Positions 7,860 through 18,200 of a stretch of DNA of 58,133 nucleotides are shown here, one piece after another. The first letter of the stretch is position 1. The number at the start of each line of letters is the position of its first letter. Position numbers and translations under genes: made by a program. Below the pieces are notes generated by a model. That model saw nothing but the letters and a program-made list of their open reading frames with translations. It did not search any database and was not told where the DNA came from. The stretch covers positions 1 through 58,133 of the forward strand of contig CALWJU010000017.1 in NCBI GenBank assembly GCA_944381105.1, written 5' to 3'. The DNA comes from an uncultured Clostridia bacterium (GTDB lineage Bacteria > Bacillota > Clostridia > Christensenellales > UBA1242).

Positions 7860-8479
7860 TGAAAATACTTCTTCCCATTCTTTCATTTGTAATGTCTTTG
7901 GCAAATTTCACTGTTGGTGGAAGTGGATATATCATCTCTTCTTACGCCTATTTGTACACACAGCCCTCTTTTTCGTCCGAAAAGGTTAGTATAGACGGAG
8001 AAGTTGTAACGTTGTTACACGGACAAGAATTTATAATAGAAGAAGAGAATGGAGATTTTGTGTATATATCTTTATCTTACCAGCAAAAAGAAATCAATGG
8101 TTATGTCTATAAATTTTATATAACAGACACCACATCGCAAGAAGTATATCCTGTTTTCAATGGAAAGGTTCGACGGGAGGCAATACTATATGATAAAATA
8201 CTCAATGACGGCTTAGAAGAGTATGAAGAATCTGGATATTCTCTGTATAATGGTCAAGAAGTTTATATTTATAATGGATATGACAGCAGTGAAGAATATA
8301 CGGCAGTACAAGTCGTGCTTGAAGATGGTTCTCTCTATAATGGCTATATTAGAACAGAAGATTTAGAGCCACAGGGTATAAGTCCATTGCTTATTACTGG
8401 AATTACGATAATAGCCGCTTGTGTAACAGTAACACTTTCAATTGTTTTTATTAAAAAAATTAAAAAAAGCAAGAAATAA
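7859..8479 (+). CDS. Secreted SH3-like protein with C-terminal membrane anchor
   Basis: 206 aa. It has an N-terminal signal peptide (about 1-20), then two SH3b-like stretches. The first is YAYLYTQPSFSSEKV ... LLHGQEFIIEEENGDFVYISL; the second, EAILYDKILNDG ... LYNGQEVYIYNGY, ends in NGYIRTEDLEP. A single transmembrane helix (about 176-198) and a Lys-rich tail (KKIKKSKK) follow. Bacterial SH3 repeats usually bind cell-wall peptides. The topology predicts an extracytoplasmic wall-binding protein held in the membrane. The gene diverges from the prmC fusion gene, 105 bp away. It probably has a leaderless start. Confidence 0.82.
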   Translation: MKILLPILSFVMSLANFTVGGSGYIISSYAYLYTQPSFSSEKVSIDGEVVTLLHGQEFIIEEENGDFVYISLSYQQKEINGYVYKFYITDTTSQEVYPVFNGKVRREAILYDKILNDGLEEYEESGYSLYNGQEVYIYNGYDSSEEYTAVQVVLEDGSLYNGYIRTEDLEPQGISPLLITGITIIAACVTVTLSIVFIKKIKKSKK

Positions 8480-8541
8480 ATGTCATTTACCATTGATTTT
8501 TAATAAAACTCCATGCTAAATTATGCAAAAGGAGTTTTTTT

Positions 8542-9432
8542 ATGAAAATTAATGAAATTGAAAAATTAAAAAAAGAAGTGTGGTATCTTGGACATGTAAA
8601 AATACCACAACTTCAAGAATTGATAGAAAATAGTTCGACAGGAGACTTGTCTTCTATTGTGAATGATGTGAATGAGTGCAAAGATGATATTGATTCTCTT
8701 GAATCCTCTCTTTCTTCAATGAACACCAATATCTCATCTATAAACACAAGCGTCTCATCTATAAACACAAGTATAGACCAGCAAGGGACTAGCATATCCA
8801 ATCTTCAAAACTCGGTAGAAACTTTAAATACGTCGGTTAGTTCAATAAGTAGTAACTTTCAAGAGGATATAGATAATGTAGAGACACAGATTACTTCCTT
8901 AAATTCAACGACCTCATCTCATGCTACTACCTTGTCCTCTTTAAGTTCTCAAATTTCTACACTGTCTAATTCTATCTCATCCCTCTCCTCACAATTGACC
9001 GAACTTGAAAATACTGTTGACTCTATGGAGCCTGGTTCAGGTTCTGGCTCTACTATAACAGTTGTTTATGATAAAGAAAGTGATGATGCTACAATAAACC
9101 TTGGCTATACAGACGGAATTCTAATTGGCACATCACTTGTTCTCGATCTATCATCCTACTCTTCTATTCGAGTATATGCAAGTTTTAATAACTTTGACCT
9201 TCAAGCAGAGTTTAAACTAGACAACAGAGAAGGTACTGACTTTAACGCCTATACCTGTGCAACAAACTTTGCAACATACTATTTTTCAAAGTTCTATGTG
9301 AACGCCACAAGAACACGTTTTACTACCAACTATGTTGCCGAATTAGTTTTTAACAATGACGGCTCAGTTACAAAAACACTTATAAGAAATGATGCTGACT
9401 TCTATATATACAGAATTGAATGTCTATCATAA
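8542..9432 (+). CDS. Coiled-coil fibre-like protein with C-terminal beta domain
   Basis: 296 aa. The first 35 residues are charged (EIEKLKKEVWYLGHVKIPQLQELI). Residues about 40-168 are a long Ser/Thr-rich heptad stalk of repeating SSINTSVSSINTS-type units, the pattern of trimeric tail-fibre or baseplate-appendage shafts. A GSGSGS hinge then leads into a beta-rich domain of about 125 residues. There is no signal peptide or membrane segment, and AAAAGGAG precedes the ATG. No phage genes are nearby. It could be an orphan tail-fibre-type protein or an unconventional surface protein. The fold is inferred from the repeat pattern only. Confidence 0.8.
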   Translation: MKINEIEKLKKEVWYLGHVKIPQLQELIENSSTGDLSSIVNDVNECKDDIDSLESSLSSMNTNISSINTSVSSINTSIDQQGTSISNLQNSVETLNTSVSSISSNFQEDIDNVETQITSLNSTTSSHATTLSSLSSQISTLSNSISSLSSQLTELENTVDSMEPGSGSGSTITVVYDKESDDATINLGYTDGILIGTSLVLDLSSYSSIRVYASFNNFDLQAEFKLDNREGTDFNAYTCATNFATYYFSKFYVNATRTRFTTNYVAELVFNNDGSVTKTLIRNDADFYIYRIECLS

Positions 9433-9436
9433 ATCT

Positions 9437-9745
9437 TTAAAAGTTTGTCTGCAACTGGCCTGTTATAAACCCATAAACTATTAAAAATATGACAAACGCA
9501 TACATAAGCAAAGAACATATAGCGTTTATTCTTTGCCAGGGATTTCCAACTCTTATATCTTGCAATGAACTATTAAAGGTAAATATAGTGCCCATTGCAT
9601 AGGAAATTGATATGATACAAAGCCAATCTGATAATATTCCAATATACTTTAAAACAATGCCTGCAATGGCTATAAGACATGCAAAAATACCTAAAATTCT
9701 TGCCATCATCATCTTATGTTTTAAATGTTTTGCATAATCGTTCAT
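9437..9745 (-). CDS. Small integral membrane protein
   Basis: 102 aa with three predicted membrane segments (about residues 17-37, 40-58 and 75-97) after a basic N-terminus (KHLKHKMMM). The ATG follows AGAGG at 5 nt. No family recognised. It converges on the coiled-coil gene, with only 4 nt between the stops. Confidence 0.75.
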   Translation of the reverse strand: MNDYAKHLKHKMMMARILGIFACLIAIAGIVLKYIGILSDWLCIISISYAMGTIFTFNSSLQDIRVGNPWQRINAICSLLMYAFVIFLIVYGFITGQLQTNF

Positions 9746-9871
9746 CTTGACCTCTCTTAATTGTTTTTTATAAAACTAAAAACATCACAAAGTGTATTTG
9801 CTTTACAAATATTCACTAATCATAGTATAAGTTTATATTAAAAGAGAAATTAAGTCAACAAAATAAAGAGA

Positions 9872-10717
9872 TTAATCAAATTCTGGAATAAAATCTTCTG
9901 CTGATGAAGAAAAATCTTGAATGTAACCGTTGTTTAAATTTAGTTTTTCAGCATGATTTAGCACAAGTTTATACTCTAATGGGTATAATTTTCTACTTTT
10001 ATAATTTTCTGTTGGCGTAAACTGACTCATAAGACTTATTTTTGTGCCTTTCAAGTTTTTGTTAATAAAATCTAGTATTTTATTGCTATCATGATATTCA
10101 TTAGGAAGAACAAGATGTCTTATAATTAAACCGCTTACCATCAAATCATCTTTGAATTTATCTTTTTTCAATTCCCTCATTTTAATTATGCTTTTACTTG
10201 CCCAATAGAAATAATCTGATATCCTTGTATATTTTTTAGATGTTTCAGCAGAATAGAATTTTAAGTCTGGCAAAAAAACATCTACAACTTTTGCCAACTT
10301 TTCGATTACTTCTGGCTTTTCATATCCACCACTATTCCAAACAATAGGAATAGACAATTTTTCAATAGAAAGAGCATTATATAATAAAGAAGAATAATGC
10401 GTTGGGGTTATCAAATCAATACATGAAAATCTGTTTAAGTCATAACTTTTTAATAATTTAATAAACTCTTTTGGAGTATATTCTTGTCCGAAAACTTTGT
10501 TAGATATCTTATAATTCTGGCAAAATGAGCATTTTAAATTACAGCCTGAAAAGAAAATAGCAAGAGCACCTTTACTTCCACTTATACATGGTTCTTCCCA
10601 CATAAAATTTTCTATTATCTTTGCAACTACTATCTTTTTGGGTGCTTGACAGAATCCAAACTTCTTAATTCTATCTACCCCACAATTATGAGGGCAATCT
10701 TTACATAATTCTATCAT
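9872..10717 (-). CDS. Radical SAM protein, PflA-like
   Basis: 281 aa. The cluster-binding motif C-x3-C-x2-C is in SGCNLKCSFCQNY (about residues 59-66). An N-terminal Cys set (C5, C8, C12, C23; CKDCPHNCGV) precedes it. The pattern, with WNSGGYE and DVFLPDLKF, fits the pyruvate-formate-lyase-activase-related group (COG1313). This group is often annotated only as radical SAM, and the substrate is unknown. The start is placed at the ATG at 10717 because a TATAAT (10729-10724) ends exactly 6 nt before it and no ribosome site is present. The ATG at 10723 is the alternative. The promoter overlaps the end of the Smr gene. Confidence 0.88.
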   Translation of the reverse strand: MIELCKDCPHNCGVDRIKKFGFCQAPKKIVVAKIIENFMWEEPCISGSKGALAIFFSGCNLKCSFCQNYKISNKVFGQEYTPKEFIKLLKSYDLNRFSCIDLITPTHYSSLLYNALSIEKLSIPIVWNSGGYEKPEVIEKLAKVVDVFLPDLKFYSAETSKKYTRISDYFYWASKSIIKMRELKKDKFKDDLMVSGLIIRHLVLPNEYHDSNKILDFINKNLKGTKISLMSQFTPTENYKSRKLYPLEYKLVLNHAEKLNLNNGYIQDFSSSAEDFIPEFD

Positions 10718-10749
10718 AAACATATTATACAAAATTTTATATACAAAGT

Positions 10750-11088
10750 CTATTGTATATAAACAATTGTAATACCTGGATTTGATTTATTTAAATCTTC
10801 GTCGCCATAAATAGATTTATCTTTAAGTAATATTTCCATACTACTTTTATCAAACATGTTCCACTTATCACCTCCAAAAAAATCCTTTATATAGCCACTC
10901 TTTTTCCATTGATTTAATAAACGTCTGAGATTAAGCAAAATAGCTCCACCCTTGCCATGCGAACCATAGCCATGCAGTACTTTAATAGCAGTAAGCCCTT
11001 CTTTTTTAGCATTTTCTATTTCTATTTCACATACAGCCAAGGCATAATCAACACTACAATTTTCTTTTTTTAAATCTATAAGCCTCAT
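10750..11088 (-). CDS. Smr-domain protein
   Basis: 112 aa. The Smr signature is clear: LIDLKK at the start, then AIKVLHGYGSHGKGGAILL (about residues 35-53), with a final KDFFGGD segment. Smr domains nick or cleave DNA or RNA; in Firmicutes several rescue collided ribosomes, but the role of this short form is not known. The ATG follows AGAGGG. A promoter TTGTTT-17-TATAAT with an extended -10 (TGATATAAT) ends at 11107. The gene lies between spo0A and the radical SAM gene on the same strand. Confidence 0.87.
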   Translation of the reverse strand: MRLIDLKKENCSVDYALAVCEIEIENAKKEGLTAIKVLHGYGSHGKGGAILLNLRRLLNQWKKSGYIKDFFGGDKWNMFDKSSMEILLKDKSIYGDEDLNKSNPGITIVYIQ

Positions 11089-11139
11089 TGAACCCTCTTA
11101 TAGAATATTATATCACATATGTTTGTTAAAACAAAATAC

Positions 11140-11883
11140 TTATCCTTCCATTAGCATTTTATCAGCAATAAGGGCAATCAACTCACTATTGGTCGGTTTG
11201 TCATTGCTACCATAAACTTTGAAGCCAAAAATATTATTAATGTTCTCAATCTTACCACGATTCCACGCCACCTCAATAGCATGACGCATACCTCTTTCAA
11301 CTTTTGACGAACTTGTTTCAAATTTTTGAGCAATAGTAGGATATAACCGTTTAGTGATTTGACTAATAATTTCTGGTTCTTCAACCGCTAACTTTACAGC
11401 CTCCCTTAAAAATTGATACCCCTTTATATGAGCAGGTATTCCTATGCTGATAAAAATACTTGCAATCTTTTCATCTAGGGCCTTGTTTGCATCGACCGCA
11501 GGTCCTATATTCATTAAATCTTGTAAACGCTCTTCTAAATTTTCAGGCATAACAGGTTTAACCATAAAATAACTTGCACCTTCTTTTAATGCCTTCGACA
11601 CAAAACCCGAATGAGAAAGATTTGAGATAAATATTACCTTTGGGCAATCCTCTTTCATTTCTGTTTTTAAGGTTTCGATTACCTTAAACCCATCAATTCC
11701 AGAAAGAACCACCTCACAAATTAAAAAATCTGGTTTTAGTTCCTCAACCTCCTCTACAACTTGAATTCCATCAACATTTCCACCAAATACTTCATATCCT
11801 GGTTTTTTGTTAAAATACTCATATAACTGATTATCCTTTGCATTGTCGGCAAAATATAGCCTTATGTCTTTTCTTATTCCCAT
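11140..11883 (-). CDS. spo0A: Spo0A-type response regulator with Asp-to-Glu at the phosphorylation site
   Basis: 247 aa from the ATG at 11883 (AAGGAG 7 nt upstream). The C-terminal domain (about 135-247) is unmistakably Spo0A: GIPAHIKGYQFLREAV, ITKRLYPTIAQKF, KVERGMRHAIEVAWNRG and KPTNSELIALIAD. This domain binds 0A boxes and controls sporulation and transition-state genes. The receiver domain aligns along its length, but the phospho-acceptor position (DVLVLD-I in Bacillus subtilis) reads DFLICE-V (Glu57, codon GAG). The acidic pair is D13-N14 instead of D-D, and the switch Thr is Ser. Lys in MVKPV is kept. It is probably phosphorylation-independent (inference). 0A-box-like sites lie upstream. 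Confidence 0.94.
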   Translation of the reverse strand: MGIRKDIRLYFADNAKDNQLYEYFNKKPGYEVFGGNVDGIQVVEEVEELKPDFLICEVVLSGIDGFKVIETLKTEMKEDCPKVIFISNLSHSGFVSKALKEGASYFMVKPVMPENLEERLQDLMNIGPAVDANKALDEKIASIFISIGIPAHIKGYQFLREAVKLAVEEPEIISQITKRLYPTIAQKFETSSSKVERGMRHAIEVAWNRGKIENINNIFGFKVYGSNDKPTNSELIALIADKMLMEG

Positions 11884-11956
11884 AATTTTACTCCTTTTTA
11901 ACAAGGATAAGATACCACTTTTAAAAAAATATCGGAAATAGAAAAATATGGATTAA

Positions 11957-12064
11957 TGACGATATTCAAGTGTTTTTGTCGAATTTTGTTGAGAGTGAAA
12001 TTTAATGTCATTTTATCAAATAAAAAAATGTATTTTTTAGTTAAATGTCGCAAGTTAAACTATA
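11957..12064 (-). promoter_or_regulatory. spo0A promoter region with 0A-box-like sites
   Basis: A perfect 0A box TGTCGAA is at 11977-11983. Near matches are TGACGAT (11957-11963) and TGTCGCA (12046-12052), all three reading on the plus strand. The first two start 20 bp apart. On the minus strand TATAGT (12064-12059), with TTTACA 18 bp upstream, is a plausible promoter, so one site overlaps the predicted start of transcription. This suggests autoregulation. Confidence 0.6.
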
Positions 12065-12184
12065 AAGTTGACTTTTGTCTTGTGTAAAAACTGTATTTAT
12101 ACAATTCTTGTTTTGCAGAAAAATCAAATATTAAAACCTTCCTCCTATTAAATTAATAATCAATTATATTAGATTTCTTGATAC

Positions 12185-12236
12185 AAAAAAACTCTACGAA
12201 AAGAAGATTTCCTCCATTTCATAGAGCCTTTTTTTT
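12185..12236 (-). terminator. Terminator of the giant gene
   Basis: Reading the minus strand, CTCTATGAAA (12226-12217) pairs with TTTCGTAGAG (12201-12192) with one G-T wobble and a 15-nt loop, followed by a run of seven T. It begins immediately at the stop codon of the 6412-codon gene. Confidence 0.85.
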
Positions 12237-15200
12237 AATTATTAGCAATTTCATCCATTCTCTTTTTCCTGCGTTTTCTTATAAGTATAACAAGAAGAAG
12301 CAATAATAATAGCAGTATAATAAATCCAATTACTATACACAAAACTATTGTCAATGTTGAGGTATCCTGTGTAATTCTTGCATTGCTTCCAAGAACCCAG
12401 AATAGCCCTCCATATGAGGTTTCAGGGTTTGTGTAATTTCTATAAAGAGTTAGCCCTGTAATTTCTGCCGAACCTAAATGCATAGTTCCATTGAATGGAT
12501 TTTCATGTGTTCCAATTGGTACCCAAAATCTTCCTGTTAAATCAATGTCTCCTATAACTTGATATACGGCCTCACTATATTTAATTCCATTTGTTTCATT
12601 GACAAGGCCTGCATTTACAGCATAAGCAACAAACGCAAGTTCTCGTTCACTGCTAATAAGGTATGGATTACTATCAGTTCCGCCACCTAGCAAACTATTT
12701 GCCCTTGCATCATCGTCTGTCCATAGCAATCTTGAATAAATTACCCTAATAGTTAAATTATATTGTTCATATCTGTCCATAAAACTTTGACTTATAGCAA
12801 GTTGATTGTCATCATCCAGCCAAGAAAGTACACTAACATCATATTGACCGTCAAAGATAAGAATATCACTTAATTGATAGTTTGCAAGCACATAAACCCT
12901 AAGATAAACTGTATCGCCATATATTACTTGATAAGTACTTCCACTATCTGCATTATATGTATTCCCACGAACATCTACAAAACTCAAACTTCCTGCTCTA
13001 TAAATTTCGCCATTATTGACAGCATCAACAACCTGCATTTCAAATGTTAACTTTATAGATTGTCTGCTATAACCAAGAGTTAAATCAAGATGATAACTTT
13101 CTCCATTCTCTGTTAGGTTTTCAGCAACCAAAGTAGTAGTGTAAATGTTGTAACCTACCTGATTTGTAGACAAAGTAAACATATCACTATTAATAGTTAC
13201 ATCATAACCATAAGACGTATTTATAATAATTCTAAATGTTTGTCCTATGATGGCATTTATTTGGCTGTTATAATCTACCGCCTGACCATTTATATATACA
13301 CCAACAATACTATGAATACCAACAATTCCACTATAATCCAAATCAATAGTAACAGGCTTACCTTCAAATACCGCTCTAATGTTAAGTGGAGATACAATCA
13401 ACTGATCGAAAGTATATAGATAACTATTTGTCGCTTCATCATATTGACCTTCATAAATTTCATCTGTATCTGTATTGACAAAATGTATAAAGTTATATCC
13501 ATCATTTGCTTGTGCTCTAAGAGTTACAAGTGATTCAGTAGAGAAAGACTCTCCTGTTACAACCTCTCCATTTTGAATTAAATCAGCATTTCCACCTGTT
13601 GTGCATGAAATATTAAATCTTGGTTGATATACTGCTCTAATTTGATAATTTCCAGTATCAAATGTCATATCAAAGTTTGCTGGATATACAGTTTCCGCCT
13701 GCCCATTATAAGAAACTAGCCAATTTATAAACTCATAGCCAGTATATTCAAGCGCTTGGAATCTTAAAATAGATTCCGCACTAACTTCCACATACCAAAG
13801 GTCATCCTGTCCTATCCAATATCTAGTATCCCCTAGATTTGTTATAACATTCTCAATAGTTGCGTAATACAAAGAATCTTCAAATCCTTCTGGCATAAAT
13901 GATATAGAAATCATTGCTCTATTGTAAATCCATGAAGCGTATAAAGTGAATGTTTGCGTCTCGGCATCATAGTTTGCAGTTTCTTCATAACCAAATCCTG
14001 TCCACTCGTATCCAGTTTCCTTCCATTCGCTTAAAACAATTCCATCTCCGTCAATATACTTAGTTCCTCTTCCAGTTTGTACAGTGTAATATCCATCTAA
14101 GGAGTAACCCTCTCTTGTAGAAAATACTTGTGCTCTTTGTTCGTCTGTAAGGCTACTTAGTGATAAAGTCTGTCCATAAATAACTGCGTTAGGCAAAGAC
14201 ACTTGTATATCGTCGGTTACATAGAATACAATGTTATAAATTTTCGGCTGTACATAGATATAAATAGTAGCGTCTGCATTAACATTCGTAATATTCAATG
14301 TCGAATGTTTAGTAAATCCATTTTCGTATGGATCGCTTTCGCTAACTGAACCTATACTAACTGCACCTTCGTCAAAAGTACCATCATCATAATCAATTTG
14401 TACTTTAAGTTGTCCATTTTCTTCTACTAGGTCATAAGTAAATTGAGAATATATATCTATTGAAAGAGTTTCTCCTGTAACAACGCTAACATGAACATTC
14501 TCTGAATTATTTTGACTTGCCCTTATAAATATGGACGAGGTATCAACAGAGATTAACCCTCCATCTACAACATCAAAACTATCATCTGTTACAAACTGAA
14601 TATTGACTTGATTTTCTTCGGCAACAAATATTGCATGAATTTCTGCACCATCTCTTATCCCACTTACTACATATACAGTTTCACCACTAACAGTAGTATA
14701 TGACCCAACAACAACCCCAGTAGTAGGAGAATTTACAACAATTGAAAAACCACTGTTTGCTTCAACCATAATATAGATTACATCATCAGTTTTTGAAAGC
14801 ACGTCATAGTCATAATACATACTATCTTGTCCGTTAAGGTAATACTCATCTCCCAGTCTGTTTCCTTGTGAGTCAACTAGATATACATAACCACCTACAT
14901 CCGTTCCATATATAAACTCATAGTTTAATTGAAGAACACCTTGTACATGTACATAAGCGTCTGATGCTGTAAATGTTACTTCAATAGATGTTATTGGAGA
15001 ATTAGGATCAAACATTAATGTCAAAATACCTGTTTCAGCATCATAACCATCTGTTGTTTCCTCACCATTTACAAAGATTTGCTCAATTTCATATCCATCG
15101 TCTGGCTCAATTAGAATATAGACATTTTCTCCAAGCCTTAAAGATGAGGTCAAAGACTGTCCTCCATGAACAATTGTAGGTTCGCTATCGGCTTGATAAA

Positions 15201-18200
15201 AACTTAATTGTCCATGACTGCCTGAAATAAAGGTTATGTCTGAAAGTCTCTCTCTGAATACAGCATTAATAACTATACTTTGAGATGGTTCTTCGCTTTC
15301 TAATATGTTTCGTAAAGAACTATTTATCAATAAACGTGTTTCAGCATCTTCTGCTATAACTACATCGCCAACCATCCATCTTTCAAAGATATAAGCATCT
15401 AAAATATTCATAGCACCTAGGTCTAATTCTCCGCCAAATGATACTGTTTGATTAATTTCAGTAGTTATTTGACCATATCCTTCTTGTCCCTCAGCAACTT
15501 GAAGGATGAAATTATAAGTTCGCTCCGTCGATGTAAATGAAAGAGTAAAGTTATCATTAATATTGTCTATGTTTACAGTAAGATGATAATTTCCATCACT
15601 TCTATCATACTCGCAAGACTGGCTTACAATAAACTCTTCAATGGTAGAGGTTGCTTGACCATCCATGTAACCATACCTTAAAGTTGCTGTAACTATCAAG
15701 TCCACATCACTTCGTATGCTGTATGTTCCGCCAGTAACATCTACGCTCTCTCCATTAAATTCTATTGATATAAATCTATCACTAATATCTCCAATAGTTA
15801 TGGTATTTAATGAAGGCAATGCTTCAACAACAAATTCAATATCATCTACAAAATTTCCCCAAACAACAGTCAAAGTCTTTCTATCTTGTGAAATTGTTTG
15901 TTCTATGTCTGAGAATGTATTTGATATATAAGTAAGGCTAGTGTTGTTAAACTCATAACCCTTGCTTGCTGTAAATACCAATCTAACACTACTTTCTGTA
16001 AATACACTATATATATCTTCTTCTGATATTTCTTGTAAAATATTGTCAATAAATACTTGATAATCGTCTATAAACTCACCTGTAATCAACATTTCGTTAG
16101 TGCCAGGAGTTGAAGATATATTTATTGTACCATTATCAATCAGATTATATACATCAATGCCTGTACTTGTTATATCATATTCTCCGTTTAAAGATTGGTC
16201 ATCTATAACAAAATCGTAACCTTGATCAGCATTTACTACAAGAGATAAAATTTCTTCTCCATAGATAACTGTAAACGAATCTCCACTCTCAACAATTTGT
16301 CCATTTACAAGTACTTCAATTCTATTTCCGTAATTAATTGTTAAACTGTAAGAATTATTTATATAATCTGCATAAAGAGTTACTGTCCAAGTATCATCGT
16401 CTAGACTTCCGATAGTATGGAATATATCACCTCTTTGATAAATTATACCATCATTATCTACCCATTGATAATTTCTACCTGGGAGAACTGCGGATGGCAG
16501 ATCACTGTCTATTTCAGAACCATACACAGCATTTATAAATTCGTTGCCAACAATTTCTCCTTCGCCAGCATCAAAGTAAATTGTATAATTTTCTCCTTGC
16601 CACTGTGCAAAAAGAGTTATCTCGACGTCTTCGTTAAGGTCGTCAAATAAACTATCGACAATTTCTTGCAAAGACATCTCTCCTATATTAATTCCACTAC
16701 CATACTGATAACCAGTGAGACTATAAGTTCCTTGCATAACTCTTAAAACAGGAAGATCGCTTTCATATATATCAGCAAGAGATGAATAACTATATGTCAA
16801 ATATGTGCTTTCATTATCAATCCTAGATGTATAATTAGGTAAATTAGCATCTATTATGAAAGATACTTGAATTTCTTCCATATTGACAATAAGTTCAATA
16901 GCAGATTGAATTGTATCTATTGTTATAACACCACTATTTTGCCCAACATCTTCAAGGTCTGCACTACCATATGTTCCATTTATTGTATATCTTGATATTT
17001 TATAACCTACAACTGCCGACACAGATATTTCAATTGAACTATAATACCTTACAAGATTTGTATCGCTCTCATAATATTGTCCAGAAATGACATAATCATT
17101 TATATTTTGACCATTAACTATCACTTCGTAATAATCAATTTCCCACATGGTATATATTGTAATTGTTTTTTCAGTATTTTCAGCATCATTTACAATATTC
17201 TCTATAATTTGGTTAATGTTTTGAGATGTTAGTTGAATATACTCTTCTCCTTGCAATATCATCCATCCAACAGCATGATAGCCCACTCTTGTTGGATAAG
17301 TTAATTGTGAAATTAACTGTTCGCCATCATATTCATTTGGGAAAGACAAGATAAAGAATGTATCCCTAACAACAGGCGACTGCCCATCATCTACAAATTC
17401 TCCGTCTGTAACTAGCAGTGGATCTTCTGTATCAGCGTCAACCATAAAGTAAATAGTGTAAGCATTGATTGTGCCTCTTACATTATTAACTACTGAATAG
17501 TTGCCTTCATCTACGCCAGCAAGAATTATTGTAACCTCTTTATTTTGTGCGATCATCTCATTGTCATAATGGCTTGCTTGTGTGTCAATGTAAACATTAT
17601 CTCCACTTATCACGCCATATGCAGATATATCACTATTAAAACCTTCTGGTAGGTCATCAGTTCCATCATAATCTTTTACTATGAGATTTGACAAACCTGA
17701 TAAATCTATACTCTTTGGAGAAACATTTAATTCCACAATAAAACTAACATTGTTTTCTCCGTCAAATGTAAAGTTTTGACTTGAAAGAGTGATATTTATT
17801 GGTACATTTGTGGCAATTAAATAGTTTGATGAAGATAAATATTGGTTTTTAACGGTAAAGCCTGTAAAACTAATGAATCCGTTTTCAAGATCTGTTGTAA
17901 TTCCATCTAATGTTAATACAATATCCCCTACAATAGACAACAAACTATCCAGCGATGTATTTTGACCAATTTGTCCGTAAACTACATCTGTGTTTGTTAA
18001 CACCAAACTTTGCTGGCTTATTTGAAGAGGAGTAATAGAACCTAAAACATTGCTATTTTCAATGTAATAATTTGCACTATCATCTCCGCTTAGAGAAAGG
18101 TTGTTTAAAGCAATATTATTTCCTACAATAACACTGCTATATTCCCCTGTTAAAATTACATCATCATTTTGAACAAGATTTATAAATTCAACACCAGAAG

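Noticed and set aside
12235..12400. Sortase LPxTG anchor in the giant protein
   Set aside because: No LPxTG-like motif precedes the C-terminal membrane helix; the anchor is a plain transmembrane segment with a basic tail.
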